64,000 nt of DNA from positions 3,048,501-3,112,500 of the forward strand of contig NZ_CP045492.1 in NCBI RefSeq assembly GCF_015500055.1, written 5' to 3'. The stretch comes from Mesorhizobium sp. NBSH29. Its GTDB lineage: Bacteria; Pseudomonadota; Alphaproteobacteria; Rhizobiales; Rhizobiaceae. Numbering within the stretch: the first letter of the stretch is position 1; the number at the start of each line of letters is the position of its first letter. A program made the position numbers and the translations under genes. Shown piece after piece: positions 27,709 to 37,540 of this stretch. The notes beneath the pieces were generated by a model. That model was not told where the DNA came from and ran no database searches. It worked only from the letters and a program-made list of their open reading frames with translations.

Positions 27709-28938
27709 TCATGAAATCGCTGCCAGCGCACTAGCGCGCGCGTGTAGCCGCCGGGATACCTGCAGCATGACCAGCGAAACGGCGATGCAGTAAACGCCCA
27801 TCGTGATGATCTGCGCTGGATAATTGACGCCCTGATCGATCAGGAACCCAGACAGTCCAGGCCCCACGGCCGTCGCAAAAACCATAATGGCGACCGTCAT
27901 GGCGCGGATCGAACCCAAATGCTTCACCCCGTAGACCTCTGGCCATAGCGCACCAAACAGTGTCGAAGAAAACCCGTTGGAAACGCCGAGCAGCGCCATG
28001 AATGCGAAGGCTGCCCATTGACCGTCGAATGTACCAAGCACAATGCAGGCACTGGCCAGAGGGATCAAAAATCCCGGCAGCAATGCAACGCCTGAAAAGC
28101 GGTCAATCAGTTGGCCGGAGATCAGCGCGAAAACAATCGTCATCAACGAACTGACCACGAAGCTTGCCGCAAAAACCTCCAGCGACCAGCCCCGGAGCTC
28201 GACCAGATAGACCTGATGAAACAGGATCGTAGTGGCAATGAAGCCCGGCGCCATCACACCGCTAAGCAACAGATAAAACATCGGATCGCGCATCACCTCA
28301 GCGCGTGTCCACTGGCGGACATAAGCTACGCGGGGCAGCGGGTCGCTTGCTTGTGGCGTGCGCTCCTGCGCGATTAACGTTGCAATCATCGGCAATGCCA
28401 GCACGACCAGAAAAGCAGCTGCCAACACCCAGGCATTGCGCCAGCCAATAGCTGCCGCCAGCGCCACGAAGAGGAGCGGAAACACTGCCTCTCCCGTATT
28501 GTGGCCGAGCGTCACCAAAGACACTGCGCGCCCGCGCTGTGCTGCAAACCACCGGCCCATAGACGTCATTGCCGTGTGCGTCATCATCCCCTGCCCGAAC
28601 AACCGCAGCATGTAGATCGAGAGCGCCAGCAACGCCAGATGATGTGAAAACGCCATACCCACCATCGCCAGCGCGAGAAGCGGTACGATGATTAGCGCCA
28701 CCTGCCGCGCACTGTAGCGGTCAACAATCTGCCCAAGCCGCGGCAAGGTCAAAGCACTGCCAAGCGTCGCCACCATGTAAAGCGTTCCAAACCCACCATG
28801 GCTGAGCCCATATTCAGCGCGAATATTGCCAGCCGACAACGAGATAAAGAATGTTTGGCCAAAGGATGAGCAGAAGGTGAGCAAAAACCCACCGCCAATC
28901 CAACGGGAATTGTGGGACAGAAAATTGAGAAATGACAT
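27709..28938 (-). CDS. MFS transporter, substrate unknown
   Basis: A 409-residue, 12-helix carrier. The first helix region contains SSFGQTFFISL, and the loop between helices 2 and 3 is LGQIVDRYSARQV, the usual MFS-A motif position with an acidic then basic residue. ATG at 28938 precedes a normal N-terminus; ten extra codons upstream are unlikely to be translated. Several MFS subfamilies could fit and I do not name a substrate. Confidence 0.78.
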   Translation of the reverse strand: MSFLNFLSHNSRWIGGGFLLTFCSSFGQTFFISLSAGNIRAEYGLSHGGFGTLYMVATLGSALTLPRLGQIVDRYSARQVALIIVPLLALAMVGMAFSHHLALLALSIYMLRLFGQGMMTHTAMTSMGRWFAAQRGRAVSLVTLGHNTGEAVFPLLFVALAAAIGWRNAWVLAAAFLVVLALPMIATLIAQERTPQASDPLPRVAYVRQWTRAEVMRDPMFYLLLSGVMAPGFIATTILFHQVYLVELRGWSLEVFAASFVVSSLMTIVFALISGQLIDRFSGVALLPGFLIPLASACIVLGTFDGQWAAFAFMALLGVSNGFSSTLFGALWPEVYGVKHLGSIRAMTVAIMVFATAVGPGLSGFLIDQGVNYPAQIITMGVYCIAVSLVMLQVSRRLHARASALAAIS

Positions 28939-29100
28939 TTGAGCGACCAATGCGTTCTGGCATCGCAAGGCGCGCCAGGAAGAGAGGTCTGCATTCTAGC
29001 CCGAGATTACACCGCCGCAATCAACGGGAGCCAAAGAATAGCTGGTCCAGCCGAAAACAAATATACATATAACCACCACTAATTTAGCAATTCCAACAGT

Positions 29101-30777
29101 TTACGAGCGATCCCGGAATCTGTTTGTGATCGGGTAGCGACGGTCGCGGCCAAAATTCTTACGCGTGATTTTCACACCCGGCGCTGCCTGCCGGCGCTTA
29201 TATTCGGCAATATACAAAAGATGCTCGATACGGTGCACGGTCTCGATATCATGACCACGCGCCACGATCTCATCGACGCTCATCTCGTTCTCAACCAGAG
29301 ATTCCAGAATATCGTCGAGCACCGGATAGGGTGGCAGCGAATCCTGATCTGTCTGGTCCGGTCGCAATTCGGCAGACGGTGCCTTGTCGATTATGCTTTG
29401 CGGAATGACCATCCCCGAAGGACCAAGCGCCCCCGGCGGCACAGTGGTATTGCGCCATGCCGACATGGCATAGACCTGCATCTTGTACAGATCCTTGATC
29501 GGGTTGAACCCGCCATTCATGTCGCCATAAAGCGTCGCATAGCCGACCGACATCTCGCTCTTATTGCCGGTGGTAACGACCATCGAGCCAAACTTGTTCG
29601 ACACTGCCATCAGGATGGTGCCACGTGTGCGGCTCTGCAAATTTTCTTCCGTAATGCCCTGCTTTGTGCCCTCGAACAGAGGCTCCAACGCCTTGGAGAA
29701 CCCATCAACCGGCTCAAAGATCGGTACGATATCATAACGGCAGCCGAGCGCGCGCGCACAGTCTTCGGCATCCTTGAGCGAGTCTTTTGATGTGTACGTA
29801 TAGGGCATCATGATGGCGCGCAGGCGCTCTTCACCCAGCGCATCCACCGCCAGTGCCGCGCAGATCGCAGAATCTATACCGCCCGAAAGGCCAAGCACCA
29901 CATTCTTGAAACCGTTCTTGTTCACATAATCGCGCAGTCCAAGCACACAGGCGCGGTAATCAGCCTCTTCCTTTTCCGGTATCTTAGACATCGGTCCGTC
30001 AACGCAGACCCAGCCCTTTTCCTGACGCTTCCAGGTGGTGACGACGACTGTCTCCTCAAACTGGCTCATCTGGAAAGCCAGCGACTTGTCTGTAGCAATG
30101 GCAAAGGAGGCACCATCAAACACCAACTCATCCTGCCCACCAAGCTGGTTGGCAAACAGAAGCGGCAGTCCGGTCTCAATAACTTGGCGGATCGCAACCT
30201 GGTGGCGCACATCCACCTTGCCCCGATAATAGGGCGAGCCATTGGGAACCAAAAGCATTTCAGCGCCCGATTCGGCGAGCGTTTCACACACGCCAAGCTC
30301 ACCCCAAATATCTTCGCAGATCGGAATACCAAGCCGCACGCCGCGAAAATTGACCGGCCCCGGCATATCCGGTCCGGGCTGGAAAACGCGCTTCTCGTCA
30401 AACTCACCATAATTGGGAAGGTCGATCTTGAAACGCTCACCGATAATCTTGCCGCCATCGGCAATGATCACAGCATTATGCGTGCCGCTTTTGCGCTTCA
30501 AAGGCGTGCCGAGAATAAAGCCCGGCCCACCATCGGCAGTCTCCTTGGCAAATTGTTCTGCGGCGCGTTCACAGGCCTTCAGAAAGGCAGGCTTGAGCAC
30601 CAGATCTTCAGGCGGGTAGCCGCACAGAAAAAGTTCGGTGAACAGCACCAGATCCGCACCATGGCGCGCAGCATCCGCCCGCGCCTCCCGCGCTTTGGCG
30701 AGATTGGCGGCAATGTCGCCGACAGTGGGATTAAGCTGGGCGACAGCAATACGAAGGACGTCGAGCGGCTTTTTCAT
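29101..30777 (-). CDS. nadE: Glutamine-dependent NAD+ synthetase
   Basis: A 558-residue enzyme that amidates nicotinic acid adenine dinucleotide to NAD+. The N-terminal nitrilase-type glutaminase (about residues 8-260) has the Glu in FTELFLCGYPPEDL, a Lys in ERFKIDLPNYG and the nucleophile Cys in IPICEDIWGE. The C-terminal synthetase has the PPi-loop LGLSGGIDS near residue 300, then a conserved TGNKSEMSVGYAT. Both halves are intact. It is monocistronic. Confidence 0.95.
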   Translation of the reverse strand: MKKPLDVLRIAVAQLNPTVGDIAANLAKAREARADAARHGADLVLFTELFLCGYPPEDLVLKPAFLKACERAAEQFAKETADGGPGFILGTPLKRKSGTHNAVIIADGGKIIGERFKIDLPNYGEFDEKRVFQPGPDMPGPVNFRGVRLGIPICEDIWGELGVCETLAESGAEMLLVPNGSPYYRGKVDVRHQVAIRQVIETGLPLLFANQLGGQDELVFDGASFAIATDKSLAFQMSQFEETVVVTTWKRQEKGWVCVDGPMSKIPEKEEADYRACVLGLRDYVNKNGFKNVVLGLSGGIDSAICAALAVDALGEERLRAIMMPYTYTSKDSLKDAEDCARALGCRYDIVPIFEPVDGFSKALEPLFEGTKQGITEENLQSRTRGTILMAVSNKFGSMVVTTGNKSEMSVGYATLYGDMNGGFNPIKDLYKMQVYAMSAWRNTTVPPGALGPSGMVIPQSIIDKAPSAELRPDQTDQDSLPPYPVLDDILESLVENEMSVDEIVARGHDIETVHRIEHLLYIAEYKRRQAAPGVKITRKNFGRDRRYPITNRFRDRS

Positions 30778-31256
30778 GGAGCCGGTTTAGCGCGCCGCAA
30801 ACCGCCCGACAATCCCGATCGTTGGCCCGATTATTCACCCCATCTTTGGGCCACTCAACCCCCATTATAGCGCGCGTTTGTTCAACCGAATGATTCTCGC
30901 CGAAAACGCCATGAAAGAGCAGAATTTTGGGTTCGAACCCTAGGAAGGCTTTCTCGAAGCCTAGCCATTTCTGTTCTACAACACGCCAGACGAAACCGGC
31001 GCAAATCACGCTCGGCCATCGTCGATAAAATCCGGACATCGGGCAACGCTGCCACCGTTTCATTGTCACCGACAGGGCCCGAGAAACGGGCAATCCACCG
31101 CCTCGCCTCCTTTGCGCCGCGCAGCGTGGGTAAGAATGTCTTTGAAACTCCCCATCCTTGCCTCACACCTAGCTATCAATGGCCAGTAGCGCTGGCCACT
31201 GTCTTACTATACTCGGTCATGGCCGCGCCTGCGACATTCCGAATAAAGACAGCACC
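30778..31256. other. 479-bp divergent intergenic region with an inverted repeat
   Basis: This region between nadE (minus) and the DedA gene (plus) holds no supportable gene; minus-strand frames of 90-120 codons are Arg-rich and featureless. Near the DedA end an inverted repeat, TGGCCAG (31180-31186) and CTGGCCA (31192-31198), precedes a TATACT at 31208-31213, a plausible -10 element. The repeat would then cover the -35 area, as an operator might. No regulator gene is adjacent. Confidence 0.35.
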
Positions 31257-31841
31257 ATGACTGATACTATCCATCTTCTGGTCGCCAAGTACGGGCTTCT
31301 GGCAATCTTCGTCGGATGCCTGGCTGAGGGTGAAAGCGTGGTCATTCTGGGCGGGTTCTTTGCCCACCAGCGAGTTTTTGTGCCGTGGCAGGCCTTTGCC
31401 GTTGCCTTTTCGGGAGCTTTTATCGGCGACGCTGCACTGTTTTTTCTCGGCCGGCGCTTCTCCAGCCATGCATTTGTGGAACGTATGCGCCAGAAGCCGG
31501 GATTCAGCCATGCTCACAGGCTGGTCAACGCCTACCCAAACAGTTTCGTCTTCTTCAACCGCTATGCCTATGGGATGCGCACCGTGGCAGCCATAACAGC
31601 CGGACTGTCCGGCATTTCGATACCTCGATTTCTGGTGCTGAACGCGCTGTCGGCGCTTGTGTGGGTAACCCTGTTTGGCTCGCTTGGATATGTCGGCGGT
31701 ATGGGTGCTGAAAAACTTTTGGGCGAAGCACTTGCAGAGCATCAGCGGTTGATCGTGGCGCTCGTGGCCGCGGTGGCGATCACCGCAACAGCCTGGTATG
31801 CAGCGCATCACTTTTTCCGTAAGGGGAAGAAGAACGGGTAG
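31257..31841 (+). CDS. DedA-family (SNARE-associated) membrane protein
   Basis: A 194-residue, four- to six-helix inner-membrane protein. Family features are the early acidic-Gly motif EGESVVILGGFFA, GAFIGDAALFFLGRR, and the arginine block RYAYGMRTVAAITAGLSG. DedA proteins scramble or flip undecaprenyl phosphate and phospholipids in other bacteria; the substrate here is inferred only. ATG at 31257 is preferred over an upstream in-frame start. It is convergent with dgkA, 10 bp apart. Confidence 0.87.
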   Translation: MTDTIHLLVAKYGLLAIFVGCLAEGESVVILGGFFAHQRVFVPWQAFAVAFSGAFIGDAALFFLGRRFSSHAFVERMRQKPGFSHAHRLVNAYPNSFVFFNRYAYGMRTVAAITAGLSGISIPRFLVLNALSALVWVTLFGSLGYVGGMGAEKLLGEALAEHQRLIVALVAAVAITATAWYAAHHFFRKGKKNG

Positions 31842-31851
31842 CGGATCAGAC

Positions 31852-32211
31852 TTAAACCGCCAGACCCGATAGTCGTTCTATGATCGCGATTACCCAGACC
31901 CCGGCGGCGAGCAAGACCGACACCAGAACCGCAAGTGAGCCACAATCCTTGGCGAGTTGGATATCGACATTAAATTCGCGGGAAAATGCATCGCACGCCG
32001 CTTCGATACCCGTGTTCAAAACCTCGACCATCAGCAGAACCAGGATTGAGCCGATGAGCAGCGCATAGCCGCGCCAGCTGGTCGCAATGAACCATCCAGC
32101 CGGTAGCGCCAGAACCAGCATCGCAATTTCCTGCTGGAAAGCTCGCTCTCTGCGGATCAGGAAGTGCGCCGCACGCATCGAGTTCTGAAATGCTTTGATG
32201 AGCCGCGCCAT
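31852..32211 (-). CDS. dgkA: Diacylglycerol kinase, prokaryotic DgkA type
   Basis: A 119-residue protein with three membrane helices and the family block VEVLNTGIEAACD followed by AKDCGSLAVLVS, where the Glu and Asp bind magnesium-ATP. It phosphorylates diacylglycerol to phosphatidate, recycling lipid released for example by osmoregulated glucan synthesis. The start at 32211 gives a length near that of E. coli DgkA (122) and has AAAGGA upstream; an in-frame ATG at 32244 lacks a binding site. Confidence 0.92.
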   Translation of the reverse strand: MARLIKAFQNSMRAAHFLIRRERAFQQEIAMLVLALPAGWFIATSWRGYALLIGSILVLLMVEVLNTGIEAACDAFSREFNVDIQLAKDCGSLAVLVSVLLAAGVWVIAIIERLSGLAV

Positions 32212-32317
32212 GCAGGCAATGTCCTTTCCACTGATGACCGGCATTATGCCAACCGAACGCGCATCTGGAACAGCGCCGCTGCTACGTCAAGCTAAGCAGC
32301 ACCAGACAGAAGCTTCG

Positions 32318-32716
32318 TCAGCGTGAAGAGCCCGGATACACGGGGAGACCGTCATTGATGCTGTAATATTCACCCTTGTCGGCAGCAAAGATATGGGCCT
32401 CGCCTTTCAGACCGCTAGGTCTCTCAAAAGCACCGGCAAGTACCGAGATTTCCGTGGAGCTGTTCTCTTGCCAGAACAGTGCCGAGCCACAGTTCCGGCA
32501 AAATCCGCGCCGCGCCATTTCCGACGCGTTATACCAGCTGATGTGTTCATCGCCACTCACTGTAAGGTCCGCTTCGGAAACCGAAGTTGCAGCATAGAAG
32601 TGGCCTGTCTGCTTTCGGCATTGCGAGCAATGGCAGTAGAGGATACCGCGCAGCGGGCCATCCACATTGAAACGGACAGCCCCGCAAAGACAGGAACCCG
32701 CATGGCTCTCAGACAT
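32318..32716 (-). CDS. GFA-family (Gfa-like) zinc-binding protein
   Basis: A 132-residue protein with the zinc ligands of the glutathione-dependent formaldehyde-activating fold: CLCGAVRF, then CHCSQCRK, then CRNCG. The family also includes CENP-V-like proteins, and most bacterial members have no proven reaction, so formaldehyde activation should not be assumed. ATG at 32716 has GAGGG a few bases upstream; an in-frame GTG at 32728 is less likely. Confidence 0.85.
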   Translation of the reverse strand: MSESHAGSCLCGAVRFNVDGPLRGILYCHCSQCRKQTGHFYAATSVSEADLTVSGDEHISWYNASEMARRGFCRNCGSALFWQENSSTEISVLAGAFERPSGLKGEAHIFAADKGEYYSINDGLPVYPGSSR

Positions 32717-33083
32717 TCTCACCCTCACTTTTAATGCGCCAGCGTACCAGTCGGAGTGATAGCAACTAATCGCAAAATACAGAATTGGCTAAGGATATTT
32801 TGATGCCTTCGCTTCTGGGGAATTACGACTATCCATAATCGGTTTTCCAGCATGATGGCATGTGCTGCGACAGCCAGCAAAGTCCGCGAACAATACTGTT
32901 TTACCACGCGGTGCCACCCATGGCATTTTAACTAAGATTTAGGAGGCACACGCTAGTGTTGTGTCAGGGTTCGCATCTGGGGGACATGGCGTCGCTGTGG
33001 CATAGGATGCACGAGTGAGACTGCATTTCCGGCTCACCCATCGTTGGGAGCATCGGAACCAGCCTCAAGGGGCAAGAGACGGG
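32717..33083. other. Divergent intergenic region upstream of the GGDEF gene
   Basis: 367 bp, AT-richer than the flanking genes, without a gene. Short TTAA/TTTA-type words lie near 32935-32942 in front of the diguanylate-cyclase gene and could be part of a promoter, but no pair matches a known consensus well enough to call. Confidence 0.35.
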
Positions 33084-34154
33084 ATGCAAAGCAGCGCAGC
33101 TGAAGATCGCGCGACCGATATCGCGACCAGCATCGCCGTTGCGATGCGTCAGATGGGCGTGCTCGGCCTCCCACGCAACTACGAAATTTTCTACGAAGCC
33201 CTTTCCGGTTCCAACCACGAACTCAGCCTGGAGCTTGTCTCGCTTGGCAAGCGCCCGACGCAAAACGAGCTCGACAAGATTGGCCAGAAATTTTTTACCC
33301 ACCATCACGGACATGGCATTGTAGAAACTGCCCGTGAGACCATCGCCCGGGGGCTCGAGGATATAGCATCCATTATCCGCAGCGAGCGGTGTCACATGGA
33401 AAAATACGGCAAGGTGCTGAACGAGACGACGAGCGGGCTTGCATCTCGTGAAAATCTTTCGACGGACATCCTTCAGCGCATCGCCGGCGTGATGTCCGTA
33501 GCAACCAATTCCACCATCGACCGTAGTTTAAAGGCGGCCAATACGCTGAGTGACAAGAGCGCGGAACTCGAAACTGTCAAATCATCGCTCGAAGAATACA
33601 AGAAACTCGCCGATACTGACCCTTTGACACACATCTGGAACCGCCGCGCCTTCGACAAGCGCATGGCCAGAATCTACAATGACAAGGCTGGCGTTCTATT
33701 CCATGCGCTCATTCTAGCCGATATCGACCGTTTCAAGGATGTCAACGACCGCTTCGGTCACCCGGTTGGTGACCGAATTCTTCAAATCGTTGCTGAGATC
33801 ATGCGCACGAGCGTGCGCGAGGGCGCATTCGTCGCCCGTACTGGAGGTGAAGAGTTTGCGTTGATCGTCGAGGGAACGAGTGAGGCCGTGACCTTCGAGA
33901 TGGCAGACCGCATCCGCGATGCCATCCAGAATGCGCCATTCGGCAATCTCCAGACCGGCGAGAGCTACGGCCCTGTTACGATCTCGATGGGCGTCTGCAT
34001 GGCCGCCGATGCCGAAGGGGCAGATGATCTTTACGCCAAAGCCGATCGCGCAATGTATCGCTCAAAGTTGGCCGGTCGTAATCAGGTCACCAAATTCGCA
34101 CCCGGCCAGGGTGGCAAGCCTGGCAAAGACTGGCTGCTTTACCGTCGCGATTGA
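33084..34154 (+). CDS. Cytoplasmic diguanylate cyclase (GGDEF)
   Basis: A 356-residue protein. Residues 1-180 form a helical N-terminal region without a domain I recognise. A linker helix (LETVKSSLEEYKKLADTDPLT) leads into the GGDEF domain (about 185-340), whose active site is GGEEF near residues 254-258 with the substrate-binding DIDRFKDVND. The RxxD product-inhibition site expected five residues before GGEEF is absent. No membrane segment or EAL domain is present. It should make cyclic di-GMP from two GTP. The ATG at 33084 has a purine-rich AAGAGACGGG upstream; a GTG at 33015 would extend it. Confidence 0.88.
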   Translation: MQSSAAEDRATDIATSIAVAMRQMGVLGLPRNYEIFYEALSGSNHELSLELVSLGKRPTQNELDKIGQKFFTHHHGHGIVETARETIARGLEDIASIIRSERCHMEKYGKVLNETTSGLASRENLSTDILQRIAGVMSVATNSTIDRSLKAANTLSDKSAELETVKSSLEEYKKLADTDPLTHIWNRRAFDKRMARIYNDKAGVLFHALILADIDRFKDVNDRFGHPVGDRILQIVAEIMRTSVREGAFVARTGGEEFALIVEGTSEAVTFEMADRIRDAIQNAPFGNLQTGESYGPVTISMGVCMAADAEGADDLYAKADRAMYRSKLAGRNQVTKFAPGQGGKPGKDWLLYRRD

Positions 34155-34215
34155 TTTTGCCATCGTACCCATGATGCTGTTCGGGATCCGCAGCAGCGCG
34201 CACCCATTACGCAAC

Positions 34216-34240
34216 AAAAAGGCGCCTTTCGGCGCCTTTT
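34216..34240. terminator. Bidirectional intrinsic terminator
   Basis: Five A, the stem GGCGCC/GGCGCC with a TTTC loop, then four T. The symmetric A/T flanks let it serve both the diguanylate-cyclase gene (plus) and the convergent DAHP synthase gene (minus). The six-base stem is short but extends with A-T pairs. Confidence 0.8.
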
Positions 34241-34260
34241 CAATACCCCTGCATCCAGCG

Positions 34261-35637
34261 CTATTCCGCGGCCTGCGTATGCTTCGTGTGCCCGGCCTGA
34301 CGCTTCTTCAACAGTTCAGACACAAGAAAAGCCAGTTCAACAGCCTGATCGGCATTGAGGCGGGGGTCGCAATGGGTGTGGTAGCGATCCTGCAACTCCT
34401 CGTCGCGGATAGCGCGCGCGCCACCCGTGCACTCTGTCACATTGCTGCCAGTCATCTCGACATGGATACCACCCGCATGAGTACCTTCAGCCTGATGCAC
34501 ATCAAAAAAGGCTTGCACTTCCTTCAGGATGCGGTCGAAGGGTCGGGTCTTATAGCCGGCCGCGGTGATCGTATTGCCGTGCATCGGATCGCAGGACCAC
34601 ACAACCTTGCGGCCTTCTTTCTCAACGGCGCGCACGAGCTTGGGAAGATGATCGCCCACCTTGTCGGCGCCAAAACGCGCGATCAGGGTTAGCCGGCCGG
34701 GCTCATTTTGCGGGTTGAGAAGATCGATCAGTTCGATCAGGCCATCGGGTGTCAGTGAAGGGCCGCATTTGAGCCCGAGCGGATTTTCAATGCCGCGACA
34801 ATACTCGATATGCGCATGGTCTGGCTGGCGCGTCCGGTCGCCAACCCAGATCATGTGGCCAGACGTGGCATACCAGTCTCCAGAGGTCGAATCTACGCGT
34901 GTCAGCGCCTCTTCATACCCAAGCAATAGGGCCTCATGGCTTGTGTAGAAATCCGTTTCACGCAGTGCGAAGTGAGAATCTGAGGTGATACCCATCGCAC
35001 GCATGAAATCCATCGTATCGGTGATACGATTGGCGAGAGCTTCATATTTTTCGGCCTGCGGGCTGTCCGACACAAAGCCCAGCATCCAGCGATGCACGTT
35101 TTCAAGGCTGGCATAGCCACCCTGCGCAAAAGCGCGCAAAAGATTCAGCGTCGCTGCCGACTGGCGATACGCCATTTCCTGACGCGCAGGATCGGGAATT
35201 CGCGCCTTTTCGTTGAACTCGATCCCGTTGATGATGTCGCCTCGGTAGGAGGGCAACGATACGCCCTCCTTGGTCTCATTATCGGAGGAGCGCGGTTTAG
35301 CAAACTGCCCTGCCACGCGACCGATCTTTACCACCGGCTGCGAGCCGGAAAAGGTGAGCACCACCGCCATCTGCAGGAACACGCGGAAAAAATCGCGAAT
35401 ATTGTCCGCGCCATGTTCAGCAAAGCTCTCGGCACAATCGCCGCCCTGAAGAAGAAATGCGTCGCCGGCAGAAACGGTTGCGAGCTGCTTCTTCAGCTTG
35501 CGCGCCTCGCCTGCAAATACAAGTGGTGGAAACGTCGCGAGCTGCGCTTCCGTGTTACGCAGAGCCGCCATGTCCGGATAGGCCGGAACCTGGCTTATAG
35601 GCTTGCTTCTCCAGGAATCTGGCGACCATTTCGTCAT
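34261..35637 (-). CDS. 3-deoxy-7-phosphoheptulonate synthase, class II
   Basis: A 458-residue plant-type (AroA-II) DAHP synthase, the entry to the shikimate pathway from phosphoenolpyruvate and erythrose 4-phosphate. Class II marks are the QGGDCAESF metal-site cysteine near residue 65, [16 protein letters not shown], and [18 protein letters not shown]. The ATG at 35637 precedes [10 protein letters not shown], the usual start of rhizobial members; 24 upstream in-frame codons look non-coding. Confidence 0.94.
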   Translation of the reverse strand: MTKWSPDSWRSKPISQVPAYPDMAALRNTEAQLATFPPLVFAGEARKLKKQLATVSAGDAFLLQGGDCAESFAEHGADNIRDFFRVFLQMAVVLTFSGSQPVVKIGRVAGQFAKPRSSDNETKEGVSLPSYRGDIINGIEFNEKARIPDPARQEMAYRQSAATLNLLRAFAQGGYASLENVHRWMLGFVSDSPQAEKYEALANRITDTMDFMRAMGITSDSHFALRETDFYTSHEALLLGYEEALTRVDSTSGDWYATSGHMIWVGDRTRQPDHAHIEYCRGIENPLGLKCGPSLTPDGLIELIDLLNPQNEPGRLTLIARFGADKVGDHLPKLVRAVEKEGRKVVWSCDPMHGNTITAAGYKTRPFDRILKEVQAFFDVHQAEGTHAGGIHVEMTGSNVTECTGGARAIRDEELQDRYHTHCDPRLNADQAVELAFLVSELLKKRQAGHTKHTQAAE

Positions 35638-36020
35638 TGTTTTATTCCAACGCTTCCAAAGCCGGCCCTGTTGCCGGCCATTTGTCACTATTTGAAGTCG
35701 CGGCTCCATACACCAAGCAGCGAAGCTATTCTAGACAGCTTTTGCCGCAGATGCGATGGCGGGCCTGGAACGGTGTTGGGAAAGACAAAAGGCGCGGAGA
35801 CCGACACTCGAGGCCCCCGCGCCCAACCGTCCCCCATTTTTGTTACTTGACGACACTTTTGACCGCACCGGACCCGGACGAGGCGGTGGAAGTCGAGTGG
35901 TGCCGCCTCTGCGGCAGGACGAGCAATAGGTAACATGATTCTTTGTTAATGCAACCTAAGATTTCATCTTTATACAACCGCAACTTAAGAAAGATTGCTC
36001 GGCCGCCTGCGCCCTGTGCC
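35638..36020. other. Intergenic stretch between glutathione reductase and DAHP synthase genes
   Basis: 383 bp upstream of the DAHP synthase gene and downstream of gor. It includes an AT-rich part near 35935-35995 and a small perfect hairpin, TGCCGC-CTCT-GCGGCA, at 35901-35916 without a T tract. No open frame is convincing. A small RNA cannot be excluded, but nothing specific supports one. Confidence 0.35.
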
Positions 36021-37412
36021 CTAATCCAGCCGGACGCCCTTCTTGACGACGTAGCTGGGCTTGTACATCGTCACCAGCTCTTCTGCAGCTGTCGGGTGGA
36101 TAGCCATGGTGCGGTCAAAATCGTCCTTGGTCAGTCCTGCCTTGAGTGCGATTCCCAGAAGCTGCGCCATCTCGCCGGCGTCAGGTCCCAGAATGTGTGC
36201 ACCCAGAACCAGTCGCGTTTTGCTGTCCACGATGACCTTGATCAGCATCTTCTCGTCGCGCCCGGCGAGCACATTTCGCATCGGCCGGAAGACTGCCTTG
36301 TAAACTTCGATTTCGTCAAAGCCTGATGCCGCCACCTCTTCCGTGAGGCCGACGGTTCCTAGTTCCGGTTGAGAGAAGACCGCCGTTGGTACTGTCCGGT
36401 GGTCGGGTTTGGTTGGTTTGTCACGGAAAGCAGTATCGATGAAACACATCGCTTCATGGATGGCGACCGGCGTCAGTTGAACGCGGTTGGTCACATCGCC
36501 GATAGCCCAGATATTCTTGACGTTCGTGCGCGAGAATTTGTCGACCAAAACTTCTCCGGTCTTGCCGCGCTCGACACCAGCAGCCTCGAGGCCGAGTTCA
36601 TCCGTGTTCGGAATGCGTCCGAGCGCCAGCATCACCTGATCGGCAACGAGTACTTCACCGTCACCCAGATGCGCATCAAGCCGTCCGTCAGCGCGTTTTT
36701 CAATAGCAGAGAAAACCTCGTGGCACAGGATCCGAATGCCCTTCTTTTCCATCGTTTCATGAAGCAGCCGCCTCACGTCCTGATCGAAATGGTGAAGTAT
36801 TTCCTTGCCGCGATAGACTAGCGTCGTCTCAACGCCCAGCCCGTGGAAAATATTGGCGAACTCGACTGCGATATAGCCACCGCCGGCTATGACGATGGAG
36901 TTTGGCAATTCCGGCAGGTCGAAAATTTCGTCGGAAAAGACGCAATGCTCGTGACCGGGCAGAGCAACATGCGGGTTTGGCCGCCCACCCGTGGCAATCA
37001 AGATTTGGTCTGCAGTGACAGTGCGGTGGTCTGCCTCGATACGCACTGTGTGATCATCGACCAGAACAGCGCGCGAATGGAACGTCGTGCCGCCGGCCTT
37101 TTCCACCCCACTTTCATAAAGCCCCTCGAGCCGAGATATTTCGCGCTCCTTGTTGTCGACAAGTGTACGCCAATCAAATTTGGCCGGGCCAACCGTCCAG
37201 CCATAGCCAGCGGCGTCGGCAAAATGTTCGGGAAATTGCGATGCATAGACATAAAGTTTTTTCGGCACACAGCCGCGGATGACGCAGGTGCCGCCAAAAC
37301 GGAATTCTTCTGCAATCGCGACACGCTTGCCAAGTCCAGCAGCAACACGCGCCGCCCGCACCCCGCCCGAGCCGCCACCGATAACGAATAGATCGTAGTC
37401 ATAGCTGGCCAT
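36021..37412 (-). CDS. gor: Glutathione-disulfide reductase
   Basis: A 463-residue FAD enzyme reducing GSSG with NADPH. Present are GGGSGGVRAAR (FAD), the redox disulfide in GGTCVIRGCVPKK, the NADPH-fold IAGGGYIAVEFANIF with basic residues downstream, AIGDVTNR, and the C-terminal catalytic HPTAAEELV. RGC in the redox loop and a length of 463 are typical of glutathione reductase and unlike dihydrolipoamide dehydrogenase. It is the third gene of a same-strand group with rpiA and a DUF2059 gene, but an intrinsic terminator lies in between, so transcription is probably separate. Confidence 0.92.
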   Translation of the reverse strand: MASYDYDLFVIGGGSGGVRAARVAAGLGKRVAIAEEFRFGGTCVIRGCVPKKLYVYASQFPEHFADAAGYGWTVGPAKFDWRTLVDNKEREISRLEGLYESGVEKAGGTTFHSRAVLVDDHTVRIEADHRTVTADQILIATGGRPNPHVALPGHEHCVFSDEIFDLPELPNSIVIAGGGYIAVEFANIFHGLGVETTLVYRGKEILHHFDQDVRRLLHETMEKKGIRILCHEVFSAIEKRADGRLDAHLGDGEVLVADQVMLALGRIPNTDELGLEAAGVERGKTGEVLVDKFSRTNVKNIWAIGDVTNRVQLTPVAIHEAMCFIDTAFRDKPTKPDHRTVPTAVFSQPELGTVGLTEEVAASGFDEIEVYKAVFRPMRNVLAGRDEKMLIKVIVDSKTRLVLGAHILGPDAGEMAQLLGIALKAGLTKDDFDRTMAIHPTAAEELVTMYKPSYVVKKGVRLD

Positions 37413-37470
37413 GGGGTACTCCCGTGATTTCGAATTTCATGCCGGGCAACAGGTAGAGGGCCAGCAAACA

Positions 37471-37500
37471 AAAGAAAAGCCCGGTCGATCGACCGGGCTT
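37471..37500 (-). terminator. Terminator formed by a 24-base perfect palindrome
   Basis: Positions 37477-37500 read the same on both strands (arms AAGCCCGGTCGA and TCGACCGGGCTT). On the minus strand the hairpin is followed by TTCTTTT, a good release tract, and it sits 40 bp after the DUF2059 stop. It therefore separates the rpiA-DUF2059 unit from gor. Confidence 0.85.
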
Positions 37501-37540
37501 GCATTCCATTGAGGTTCGTTTCAGCCGAACTGAAACCGGG

